This document shows positions 17,073 to 25,290 of a DNA stretch of 64,000 nt, piece after piece; positions within the stretch are counted from its first letter, which is position 1; every line of letters starts with the position of its first letter. The DNA comes from Wocania ichthyoenteri Th78. Its GTDB lineage: Bacteria; Bacteroidota; Bacteroidia; Flavobacteriales; Flavobacteriaceae. The position numbers were made by a program, and so were the translations under genes. The notes under the pieces were generated by a model. That model saw only the letters and a program-made list of their open reading frames with translations, ran no database searches and was not told the origin of the DNA. The stretch lies in NCBI RefSeq assembly GCF_000789235.1, contig NZ_KN525716.1, positions 1,307,674 through 1,371,673 of the forward strand. The letters run 5' to 3'.

Positions 17073-17873
17073 ATGAAACACCAAATCTCCATAATAATAC
17101 CTACATTAAATGAAGCAGATAATATTCCCAATCTGCTTAATCATCTAATAAAAAACTCTTCAAAAGAAAATATAGCAGATATTATTATTGTTGATGGTGG
17201 CAGTACTGATGGCTCTCAAAATATAGTACAGAACTTTGTCACTTCGAGTAATTCTGAGTATAGCGAAGAATTGTATCGAGAAGTCCACACGCAAGTTCTC
17301 GATACAAAATTTTCTATCGAAAATTCTACTCGAACGGGCATCAAATTAGTTAACTCGACAAAAGGACGCGCAAAACAAATGAATTTAGGCGCAAAAAATG
17401 CCACTGGAAATATCCTGTATTTTTTGCATGCCGATTCTTTTCCTCCTAAAAATTTTGATAAGCATATCATTGATCAAATTAAAAAAAACAATCATGCTGG
17501 CTGTTTTAGAATGAAATTCAACAGCAGCCATTTGTGGTTAAAACTTGCTGGACAGTTAACATGTTTACCTTTTAAATCCTGTCGTGGTGGCGATCAAAGT
17601 CTGTTTATCACAAAATCCCTTTTTAATTGTATTGAAGGTTTTGATGAAAATTTTAAAATTTACGAAGACAACGATTTAATTAGCAAACTTTACGCTCGCA
17701 AACAATTTGTAGTCATTCAAAAGTGGTTAACTACCTCTCCAAGACATTATAACACGAATGGAGTTTGGAGTTTACAGTATCATTATTGGGCCATTCATTT
17801 AAAAAAATGGCTTGGTGCTTCGCCAGATAAACTAAATCAATATTATGCAAAATATATAAGTGTTAACAAATAA
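17073..17873 (+). CDS. TIGR04283-family arsenosugar biosynthesis glycosyltransferase, with repeat-derived insert
   Basis: GT2-type glycosyltransferase, the last gene of the arsenosugar run. It starts ISIIIPTLNEADNIPNLL, has IIIVDGGSTDGSQNIV, then KGRAKQMNLGAKNATGNILY, FLHADSFPP, and SCRGGDQSLFITKSLF with an EDNDL acid motif. Residues about 56-89, between the second and third blocks, are encoded by a palindromic repeat (17239-17340) in frame and are probably not part of the ancestral fold; family members run almost directly from one block to the other there. No stop is created, so the gene is probably still expressed. Whether the roughly 34-residue insert is tolerated is unknown. Confidence 0.88.
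   Translation: MKHQISIIIPTLNEADNIPNLLNHLIKNSSKENIADIIIVDGGSTDGSQNIVQNFVTSSNSEYSEELYREVHTQVLDTKFSIENSTRTGIKLVNSTKGRAKQMNLGAKNATGNILYFLHADSFPPKNFDKHIIDQIKKNNHAGCFRMKFNSSHLWLKLAGQLTCLPFKSCRGGDQSLFITKSLFNCIEGFDENFKIYEDNDLISKLYARKQFVVIQKWLTTSPRHYNTNGVWSLQYHYWAIHLKKWLGASPDKLNQYYAKYISVNK
17239..17340 (+). repeat. Palindromic element inside the TIGR04283 gene
   Basis: The core is a perfect 12-bp inverted repeat: TTGTATCGAGAA (17271-17282) and TTCTCGATACAA (17296-17307), loop 13. Imperfect outer arms (ACTTCGAGTA... and ...TACTCGAACGG) extend it to about 102 bp, a multiple of three. It is a MITE/REP-like element read through as coding sequence. Confidence 0.75.
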
Positions 17874-17950
17874 TAAATTTCACTTAACGAAATTATAAAT
17901 GTTACATTTAGGTCATATAATCGTCTATTTTTATAGCAAATAGATATTAT

Positions 17951-19477
17951 ATGAAATCAAACTTTTACTTTATTTTAATTACGCTTTTTATTTCTCAGCT
18001 ATTTCAAGCACAAGAATCAATACATGCTAAACTGATTGACTCTACTACACAAAAACCTATTCCGTTTGCCACTGTAGAACTTAATAAAAAATCTGGGGTT
18101 ATTAGTAATGAAAATGGTGTTTTTCAAATGTATTTGAATAAAAAAACAACTGTAAACGATTCGCTTTTTATTAATTGTTTAGGTTACGAGACAAAACGCG
18201 TGGCGGTTCAAAAATTTACGGATGGTATTATTGTTTTAAGTCAAAAATCTATTGAATTGGATGAAGTTTTAGTTTCTAATAAAGAATACACAGTTGATGA
18301 AATCATAGAAAAAGCACAAGAAAATTTAGCGACTAATTATGATTTTGAATATACCAAAAGTAGGCTATTTTATAGGCAATCTGATAATAACAATATTCTT
18401 AAAAACACTATAGATATTAAAAAATCAACCATTCCAGAAATTAATCAAAAATTTGTAGATAGCGTTTTAAGCATTATGCCTAAAAACTCAAGCAATTATA
18501 CAGAAATTTTAGGCGATTTATACGAAAAGCCTATTGCTAATAATGCTCTGAAATTAGATATAATAAAAGCTTCAAACCTTTATGATAAAAACAATGAAAT
18601 CTCATTTGAAAGTCTTGAGGAAAAATTTAATAATATATTTAAAAAGCACATTAAACGAGATTCTTATTTTAAAATTAAATCTGGAATTTTTGGAACTAAA
18701 GAAGAAATAGACTCCTCACTTTTTGGTGACACTAAAGATGATAAAGACATTGAAAAAACAAAAGTCTTTATTGAAGAACAAAAAAAGAAGGAAAGTGAAA
18801 GAAAAAAGAACTTTTTAAGATATAGAAAACAAGCTATTTCAAATTTAGAAACCAGTAGTTTTATTTTTGAAGACTCACATTTAAACTTTCTTGAAAAATC
18901 TAACAGATATAACTTTGAGCTTTTAGATTACCAATTTCTAAACGGTGAATTTGTTTATAAAATAACCTTTAAACCTAAAAGAAAAGAAGAATATAAAGGC
19001 GTTTTATATATTAATACTGATGATTTTGCCATTGTTAGAGTAGATTACAACAATGTAAAAAAACTAAAAAACTTTAGACTTTTAGGAATTTCTTTTAGTG
19101 AGTATCTAAAAAAAGGAACCTTTATTTACTCTAAAAATAATGCAAATAAATATGTGCTTAAATACGCTGAAGAGGAAAATGGAAATAAATTTGGAATTAA
19201 AAGACCTTTAAAGATTATTGAAAAAAATAAGCACACCAAAGGACGAAGAAAGCAGAATGAAATTTCAACCGATATTCATTTTATAGTTTCAAATATTACA
19301 AAAAAAGAATTGGTGGTTTTTGAAAATGAAAGTATTACTGAAACGACATTTAACGACTTTACAGAAAAAGCAAAAGTTAAGCCTACGTATTTACCAAAGT
19401 ACGATCCTAGTTTTTGGAAAGGCTATAATGTTATGGAGCCCAATCAAGCTATAAAAGATTTTAAGAGTATTGAATAA
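17951..19477 (+). CDS. CarboxypepD_reg-like domain outer-surface protein
   Basis: A 508-residue exported protein (signal ending QLFQAQ). Residues about 22-110 form the carboxypeptidase-regulatory-like domain typical of Bacteroidota surface proteins (KPIPFATVELNKKSGVISNE, ENGVFQMYL, LFINCLGYETKRV, IELDEVLVSNKEYTVDEIIE). The remainder is a family of unknown function with beta-rich predicted content, including FVYKITFKPKRKEEYKGVLY. It lies 77 bases after the arsenosugar run and may or may not be co-transcribed. No enzyme motif was seen. A role at the outer membrane is likely but unspecified. Confidence 0.75.
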   Translation: MKSNFYFILITLFISQLFQAQESIHAKLIDSTTQKPIPFATVELNKKSGVISNENGVFQMYLNKKTTVNDSLFINCLGYETKRVAVQKFTDGIIVLSQKSIELDEVLVSNKEYTVDEIIEKAQENLATNYDFEYTKSRLFYRQSDNNNILKNTIDIKKSTIPEINQKFVDSVLSIMPKNSSNYTEILGDLYEKPIANNALKLDIIKASNLYDKNNEISFESLEEKFNNIFKKHIKRDSYFKIKSGIFGTKEEIDSSLFGDTKDDKDIEKTKVFIEEQKKKESERKKNFLRYRKQAISNLETSSFIFEDSHLNFLEKSNRYNFELLDYQFLNGEFVYKITFKPKRKEEYKGVLYINTDDFAIVRVDYNNVKKLKNFRLLGISFSEYLKKGTFIYSKNNANKYVLKYAEEENGNKFGIKRPLKIIEKNKHTKGRRKQNEISTDIHFIVSNITKKELVVFENESITETTFNDFTEKAKVKPTYLPKYDPSFWKGYNVMEPNQAIKDFKSIE

Positions 19478-19553
19478 ATCAAACAACCTGAGTTTATTAT
19501 AAAAATTCGTTTTTACTGTTAATATTTCAATGAAATCAATAGTTATCACCTTG

Positions 19554-19606
19554 AGCGCAGTCGAGAGGTCTTAAAACCAATGAAATTTAGAGGTTTTGAC
19601 TGCGCT
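19554..19606. repeat. Long hairpin repeat between convergent genes
   Basis: AGCGCAGTC (19554-19562) pairs with GACTGCGCT (19598-19606), and AAAACC with GGTTTT inside. The left side CACCTTGAGCGCAGTCGAGAGG matches the flavobacterial repeat also seen at 44034-44065. Its position between convergent genes could let it serve as a terminator, although no clear T-run follows. Confidence 0.65.
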
Positions 19607-19684
19607 TAACTTAACACTCAAACATAAATTATAGACTTATAAGAATTGTATTTATTGATATATTAAATTCAGGCTATTAAGTTC

Positions 19685-20416
19685 TTAAGCCTTATTTCGC
19701 CCCTTTTCATTTGGATATAAAGCAGGTAAATTATCACTTTGAAAAAATGCTTTTGTTTCAATATTCATCGCTGATAATTTACCAGTAAAAGCAGCACCTG
19801 TATCAATATTCCAAATATTTACAGCATGCATGGGTACATCAACATTAAAATTAATGGTTGGCGTATGCCCTATATAAATTTCGTTATAATGTTTTAATCG
19901 TTTTGGATACAGTTCTGAATTCTTTTCAATCCGTTTATCCATAGTTATAGCCATTTCCCAAAGTGTTCTATCAAAATACAAACTTGCTTTAAAAACTTCT
20001 TTTTCTACACCGTGCATTGATGTAAATCCTGCATGAACAAACAATCTGTTTTTATCATCAATATAATAAAGCGGCATACTTTCAAAAAAAGCTAAATGCT
20101 CCTTTTTTTCATCTTCTGAAAAATCAGCATAACTATCCATAGTTTCTTTACCACCATGCATATACCAAATAGGGTTAACGGCGTCGTCTCTCAACCAATC
20201 TTCACACCAAACATCGTGGTTTCCTTTTATAAAAATACAATTTATTTTTTGAGATAACGCCATTAAAAACTGAATAACTTGTGCAGATTCACTCCAACCA
20301 TCAACATAATCGCCCACAAAAACAAGGGTGTCTTCATCTTTAATTTCCATTTTATTTAATAGCTGGATTAAAGCTTTTAAACCGCCATGAATATCTCCTA
20401 TTACAAATGTTTGCAT
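19685..20416 (-). CDS. Calcineurin-type metallophosphoesterase (PPP-like)
   Basis: A 243-residue cytoplasmic phosphoesterase. The metal motifs appear in order: FVIGDIHGG, LVFVGDYVDGWSES, FIKGNHDVW, and later VHAGF and GHTPTINF. This matches the PPP family that includes bacterial Ser/Thr phosphatases and ApaH-like diadenosine tetraphosphatases; substrate cannot be chosen from motifs alone. It is the last gene of a - strand group and lies 34 bases beyond the outer-membrane protein gene. Confidence 0.88.
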   Translation of the reverse strand: MQTFVIGDIHGGLKALIQLLNKMEIKDEDTLVFVGDYVDGWSESAQVIQFLMALSQKINCIFIKGNHDVWCEDWLRDDAVNPIWYMHGGKETMDSYADFSEDEKKEHLAFFESMPLYYIDDKNRLFVHAGFTSMHGVEKEVFKASLYFDRTLWEMAITMDKRIEKNSELYPKRLKHYNEIYIGHTPTINFNVDVPMHAVNIWNIDTGAAFTGKLSAMNIETKAFFQSDNLPALYPNEKGRNKA

Positions 20417-20450
20417 ATATTAAATTTTCAATCAAAAGTAAACGATTTTT

Positions 20451-21713
20451 TTAAAAATACTGCCCAATACCAAATACAAATCCCTTAGTAGAATTTTTAG
20501 TTATTCCATGACCGTAATCAATTCTAAAAATGGCATTGTATATTTTTTTATGAATAAAACGAAGTCCTAAACCTGGGTATACTTTAATATTATCATCTTT
20601 ACTAAAATCGCCAAAATCGCCTCCAGGATTTCGCCAAGAACCAGCATCTATAAAAGCATTACTCTGTAAAACAAACCAGTTTTTTTCATAAAGCGTATAG
20701 CGGAATTCGGTGTTTAAAACTATAACTCCTGTGCCTCTATCTATGGTGTTTCCAACGCCTCTAATATTCAAATTATTATCAACTGAAAAAGGCGCAAACG
20801 GTGTTTCATCATTTTTTGATAGCCCCAATCGCAATCGGTTTGCCCAATTACTTCTCGTACCAAAACGTTTAAAATAGAAAAAATCGTTCCAAGCGATAAA
20901 AAAATCGGGTAACATATCGTTGGTTGATGTTACATATTGAAAGTTAAGTTGGTTTTTTACACCAGATACATATTGATAAAAATAATCCAAGTTATTGTAT
21001 TCGTAAATACTTTTCAGCAACCATTTATGCACATTTAATTGCTGTGGCACACTGGGATTTATTGCGCCAGATTTATAGGCATAATCTTCAATAAAATAGT
21101 TAAGCCCAAGTTCAAGTTTATTATTAAAATTAAACTCATACAATCCTAAAATTTCTAAAGATTGGTTATTATATTTATAATTGGCTGTCGCATTATCAAA
21201 AAAAACGGGTTCTTGGGTTGTTAAATCTTGATAATTAACAGCTAATCCTAATGTATTTGAAAACAAATAAGGCGCTCTAAAATTGATAGCATAACTGCTA
21301 TAAATATCTTTTTGATAAAATCCGCCAAAGCCAATATTTCTTCCCAATAAATTAAATTCGTGCAGTCCTAAACGATAAGCAAATTCATCATTATTAGTCG
21401 TGTAAATATTTGCAGATGGAATTAAAGTGAAGTTCTCTTCAATATTATAAAACACGTTATATTGATTGTTTTCTGAATGAAATACTTGATAATAAGCATG
21501 AGAAACCGAAGGTAATCGCTTTAGACGTTTCATATCTTGTTCAATAACTAGCGAATCCAATTTTTCTCCAGCTTTAGTAATTGAAATATTTTTTATGAAA
21601 ACTGTTTTCAGCTTTTTATTACCTTGAATTTTTAAATCGGCAACCGTAAAATTCTGCGAAAACAAACTCACAGTGTACAAGCTTAATAATACAACGGTTA
21701 GAGTTTTACTCAT
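20451..21713 (-). CDS. BamA/TamA-family (Omp85) outer-membrane protein
   Basis: A 420-residue exported protein. The signal ends SLFSQ, and one POTRA-like domain follows at residues 22-95 (FTVADLKIQGNKKLKTVFI and KRLKRLPSVSHAYY). A 16-strand Omp85-like barrel with alternating aromatic strands comes next, and the terminal residue is Phe as in barrel proteins. The single POTRA domain and short length distinguish it from BamA proper; it resembles the small TamA-like or patatin-associated members of Bacteroidota. It overlaps the upstream lipoprotein gene by 4 bases. Role in protein or lipid insertion is unknown. Confidence 0.82.
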   Translation of the reverse strand: MSKTLTVVLLSLYTVSLFSQNFTVADLKIQGNKKLKTVFIKNISITKAGEKLDSLVIEQDMKRLKRLPSVSHAYYQVFHSENNQYNVFYNIEENFTLIPSANIYTTNNDEFAYRLGLHEFNLLGRNIGFGGFYQKDIYSSYAINFRAPYLFSNTLGLAVNYQDLTTQEPVFFDNATANYKYNNQSLEILGLYEFNFNNKLELGLNYFIEDYAYKSGAINPSVPQQLNVHKWLLKSIYEYNNLDYFYQYVSGVKNQLNFQYVTSTNDMLPDFFIAWNDFFYFKRFGTRSNWANRLRLGLSKNDETPFAPFSVDNNLNIRGVGNTIDRGTGVIVLNTEFRYTLYEKNWFVLQSNAFIDAGSWRNPGGDFGDFSKDDNIKVYPGLGLRFIHKKIYNAIFRIDYGHGITKNSTKGFVFGIGQYF

Positions 21714-22441
21714 TGAGCTTTAAACGTTTTAAGAATGACCCAATTTACCCAATTATCTTCACTAACGTCCATTAAAGTGAAGTTATAATTGTTTCCTAAA
21801 ATTAAAGCAATTGGCGTTTCCGTTGTGATATTTAAAACAACATTTGAGATATTGTAATATTGAAAATAATTATCGTAAGTGTAAGTTCCAGACAATAAAT
21901 TGTTTTGTTCATCCGAAACTACTTGAAAATATATTGCATTATCACCAAAAGCGTCATCTTCCCACATAAAATTTGGCATTCCAGATTGTGATTGATTTAT
22001 AGTAACTTCATCATTCCAAACGGTTGGTTTTGTAATTTGTTTAGACCGAATAGGATTTGAAATTTTGATTTCATTATCCAATTCAAAAGTAACAATAATC
22101 CATTTTTCATTTGAAGATGATTGCGTAAACTTGCCTAAATAGCCATTAAAAAAAGGTTCACTTTGAATAGATACTTTCAAGTAATTTGAAAAATCATCTT
22201 TATTAACTTGAGCATTTTGGGTTTCATAAAAACGAATATTGGTAGCTCCAGTTTCTGGGTAATAAAACGTTAAAACATCGTTTGTTTTTTCATCACTTGC
22301 AGCACAAGCAATAACAGCTCCCATTTCAAAAGATTTATTTGAAACATAATTCTGTAAAGTATCGAGCAACATATCATCATTATCTTTTGAACAAGATATT
22401 AAAGCTAAAAGACTTACAATTATGTACTTTATTTTGTTCAT
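21710..22441 (-). CDS. Hypothetical lipoprotein
   Basis: I do not recognise a domain. The 243-residue product has a lipoprotein signal (IIVSLLALISC, Cys near 17) followed by SKDNDD, an Asp-rich start seen in surface lipoproteins of Bacteroidota. The rest is beta-rich and aromatic (FTQSSSNEKWIIVTFELDN and LLSGTYTYDNYFQYY). It overlaps both the GH113-like gene and the Omp85 gene by 4 bases (ATGA type), so the three are co-translated. A surface or periplasmic partner role is possible but unsupported by motifs. Confidence 0.7.
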   Translation of the reverse strand: MNKIKYIIVSLLALISCSKDNDDMLLDTLQNYVSNKSFEMGAVIACAASDEKTNDVLTFYYPETGATNIRFYETQNAQVNKDDFSNYLKVSIQSEPFFNGYLGKFTQSSSNEKWIIVTFELDNEIKISNPIRSKQITKPTVWNDEVTINQSQSGMPNFMWEDDAFGDNAIYFQVVSDEQNNLLSGTYTYDNYFQYYNISNVVLNITTETPIALILGNNYNFTLMDVSEDNWVNWVILKTFKAQ

Positions 22442-23445
22442 TTATATTCTATATACTGCTTACGTAATAAATCTTCAACGGGTTTGTTTTGCGGTGTAAA
22501 TTGCGAGTTGTTTATGCCACCAACTTCACCGTGATTAATAAACCATTTCCAAATAAAACCACCTGCAAACCAATCTTCGTTCCAAAAAGTATCAAACAGT
22601 GCTTTCGTGGTATTGGTTTGCGCTTCTAAGTTTACTTGATTCATACTTCTATCGCTTTTCCATGGTTCTCTTCCAGAATAATCTACGCTTCTATAACCAA
22701 ACTCTGTAAACAAAATGGGCTTGTTAAATGTATTTGAAACTTCATTAATAACAGGTTTATGCGCTTTCCAACCTTCTTTAGCTTCTGCAATTGTTGGTGT
22801 TTTACTATCACTAATAGGAAAATAGGCATCAACTCCAATAAAATCTAAATCGCCCCAAAACGGTGTACGTTTAAACTCATCCCAATTTGCTGCGTAGGTT
22901 AATTTACCTTTGTATGTTTTCTTTATTTCTATTATTAAATTACTCCAATAATCTGGTCTGCTTTCTATGAATTTTTCGAGTTCTGTTCCAATGCAAAAAA
23001 TTTCAGCTTGTGCCTCTTGAGCTAATTGGGCATATTCTAAAATAAATTTTGAATATGATTCTTCTAAAATTTTCCAATTGGCTTCAGATTTCATTTCTAA
23101 ATAACCCGTAAATTCACCATGCCAAATCCAAATTTGAGGTTTTATCATAATTTTTATATGTTGCTCTCGAAGCACTTCAATATACTGCTTAGCTCCTGCC
23201 CTGGTTTCTCCAAACCACTGTCTATCTGTATTATGAATGATTTCTGGATGCTCTGAATTTTTTATAAAACCAAAAGGCATAATGGCTGCATAATTTGCAT
23301 TAACATTTACAACAGGTTTTACATGAGATTCGTTAATTTTATCTGAAGAAGCTACAAAACTAATACCGTTAATTTTTTCTGGTTGACTTAAACAAGATTG
23401 AAAATTTAACGTTAAAAAAACAATGAAGAGCTTAAATAGTTGCAT
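22438..23445 (-). CDS. GH113-like glycoside hydrolase lipoprotein
   Basis: A TIM-barrel glycosidase resembling family GH113, which includes beta-mannanases. It has a lipoprotein signal (LTLNFQSC). Candidate catalytic acids are Glu in IFCIGTELEKF (end of strand 4) and Glu in PILFTEFGYRS (strand 7), the clan GH-A pattern. Other recognisable blocks are MIKPQIWIWHGEFTGY, LDFIGVDAYFP and WFAGGFIWKWF. 335 residues, normal. Substrate is not fixed by sequence; related Bacteroidota proteins are annotated without known substrates. Co-translated with the downstream lipoprotein and Omp85 genes. Confidence 0.75.
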   Translation of the reverse strand: MQLFKLFIVFLTLNFQSCLSQPEKINGISFVASSDKINESHVKPVVNVNANYAAIMPFGFIKNSEHPEIIHNTDRQWFGETRAGAKQYIEVLREQHIKIMIKPQIWIWHGEFTGYLEMKSEANWKILEESYSKFILEYAQLAQEAQAEIFCIGTELEKFIESRPDYWSNLIIEIKKTYKGKLTYAANWDEFKRTPFWGDLDFIGVDAYFPISDSKTPTIAEAKEGWKAHKPVINEVSNTFNKPILFTEFGYRSVDYSGREPWKSDRSMNQVNLEAQTNTTKALFDTFWNEDWFAGGFIWKWFINHGEVGGINNSQFTPQNKPVEDLLRKQYIEYK

Positions 23446-23482
23446 AAAAAACGATTTATAAACTCCTAATTTACACTATTAA

Positions 23483-24352
23483 TTAAAATAATGCTCTTAA
23501 CCCTATATTAAATGATTGCCCTAAACCTGTAGCATTACCTCTAACAAAATTACTATAAAGCACCTCTAAGTTTAAAGTTTTACATAATTGATACTTTCCA
23601 CCAAAACCTAATGCGGTAAAATCTTGTTCAAAATCTCCAACACGTTGTTGGTGTTGCACAAAGCCTAAGATGGTAAATTCTTTATTAGGAAAATAACTTA
23701 AAAACACACCAGGAGCTAACACAAATGTTTTATCGGCAAAACTAGTTTTCTCACCAAAGTTATATTCGGTATTTAGCTCTGTAAAAAGTTGCCAATCTCC
23801 ACTTGGAAACGTATAATCATAGAAAAAACGATTTTGAAATGTGTAAGCTGTTTGATCTAAAAACACACCATTTTCAGTTTCATTATCAACCAAAGGAATA
23901 TGAAATGCGGTTTGAATTGTAAAATTACTCACATTTTTAAGCGGATTAAATTTGATAGCTGGTGCCATTGAAGTTATGCCCGAACGTGCCGTATTAGTTT
24001 CTCCATCAAATTTAAAAACATCGAGTGATTTTCTATTTCCAATTACATTTGAGCGCATTTCAATTAACAATCCTACGTTTAATTTACTGTTTTCTGAAAC
24101 GCCTGCAAAAATGTCTATAGTTGATGTAAAATAAGTTTCTCTTGGTAAATTTTTGGTTACATCTCCACTGCTGCTTGCACTTTTTGTTTGCGTATACAAA
24201 TTGTTAAAAAATTTAATATCCCATTGTCCTTTCTTTAATAATTTTGATGGTGTATAGGTTTGAATATTACTTGTTGTGGTTTCTTCCTCATCTTGTGCAA
24301 ACCCCGTAAAACTTAAAGTTAATGCAATGATTAATACTATTAGTTTGTTCAT
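23483..24352 (-). CDS. Outer-membrane beta-barrel protein, transporter-like
   Basis: A 289-residue exported protein (signal ending LSFTGFAQ). It is predominantly amphipathic beta strands with aromatic girdles (QWDIKFFNNLYTQTK, WQLFTELNTEYNFG, FTILGFVQHQQRVG) and ends in Phe (FNIGLRALF), the usual barrel terminus. There is no specific family match beyond a generic outer-membrane transporter or channel. It lies between a DUF547 gene (21 bases upstream) and the GH113-like gene (37 bases downstream) on the same strand, so it is probably part of one transcript. Confidence 0.7.
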   Translation of the reverse strand: MNKLIVLIIALTLSFTGFAQDEEETTTSNIQTYTPSKLLKKGQWDIKFFNNLYTQTKSASSSGDVTKNLPRETYFTSTIDIFAGVSENSKLNVGLLIEMRSNVIGNRKSLDVFKFDGETNTARSGITSMAPAIKFNPLKNVSNFTIQTAFHIPLVDNETENGVFLDQTAYTFQNRFFYDYTFPSGDWQLFTELNTEYNFGEKTSFADKTFVLAPGVFLSYFPNKEFTILGFVQHQQRVGDFEQDFTALGFGGKYQLCKTLNLEVLYSNFVRGNATGLGQSFNIGLRALF

Positions 24353-24373
24353 TTTTATCTGTTTTTGAGTTGA

Positions 24374-25096
24374 TTATTGTTTATTTAATGTCCAATCGTA
24401 AGGGAAATAACTTAGTTTGTATTTGCCTTCTAATTTTTCGGTTCTGTATTTGTTTATAAAATCGATTTCGGTTTTACCATTCATAGTAAAATCTTCTTTG
24501 TACCATTCCATAATTTGTGATGCTTCAACGCGTTTCTTTTTGGTAGTCACTCTTAAAAAACTACCGTTTATTGCTTTTTTAGTCTGTGTTTCTAATTGGG
24601 CATCCAATGTATTTGGTAAATAAGCCTTATTAATTAATGGCGGACAACCAACGGCTCCACAAACTAGCACAAAATGAAAACGTGTATCATTAAATTGTGC
24701 TCTCAATAATTTGTGTTCAATATCATTTAATGTGATATTTTTTCCTGCTAAACTATAAGTCGTTTTATCAAAAAAACCAACGTTATCCAAAGGTGATTTT
24801 GTTGGATAATTATTTATGATGCCTTTTATAACTGATAAATTATAAGCATTAATCCAAAAAGCTTGGTAGATTTTAGCATCTTCTTTTGAAACTGAAATAG
24901 CTTCGGAAATATTCATTAATTCATTTAAAGCATTTTGATTCTTATGAATTTCTGAGTATGCGACTTTTCCGTTATCAACATGGGTTTTAAAGAAAGCATT
25001 GGCTTTACTAAAAAAGCTATTTACATCTTGCGAAAATCCTTTAATACTAAGTAAAAGTATTATTAAAATGATTATTTGTTTTTTCATTTGGTTCAA
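24374..25096 (-). CDS. DUF547 secreted protein
   Basis: A 240-residue DUF547 protein with an export signal (IIILIILLLSIKGFSQ) and no lipobox. Core blocks parallel those at 16131-17000: FWINAYNLSVIKGIINNYP, LNDIEHKLLRAQFNDTRFHF and LVCGAVGCPPLINKAYLP. Start is ATG 25096 or the in-frame ATG 25087, which directly precedes the Lys-Lys of the signal. It is the first gene of the - strand group ending at 19685. Catalytic role unknown; the paralogue within the arsenosugar cluster suggests a shared periplasmic biochemical function. Confidence 0.85.
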   Translation of the reverse strand: MNQMKKQIIILIILLLSIKGFSQDVNSFFSKANAFFKTHVDNGKVAYSEIHKNQNALNELMNISEAISVSKEDAKIYQAFWINAYNLSVIKGIINNYPTKSPLDNVGFFDKTTYSLAGKNITLNDIEHKLLRAQFNDTRFHFVLVCGAVGCPPLINKAYLPNTLDAQLETQTKKAINGSFLRVTTKKKRVEASQIMEWYKEDFTMNGKTEIDFINKYRTEKLEGKYKLSYFPYDWTLNKQ

Positions 25097-25290
25097 TTTA
25101 CTATTTGCAAAGTAATAATACCTAGGTCGTATAAAATGTTAGATAGCTTACATTGATAAAAAAAGTTTTCGGCGTCTTTAAAATTTTTAAATCCTTACAA
25201 AACACCTTCAATTTAAAGCAATTCTAAATTAACAACTTCAATATAAGTTATTATCTTTAACTTCGACCTACTACAACACAATCAATAAAT

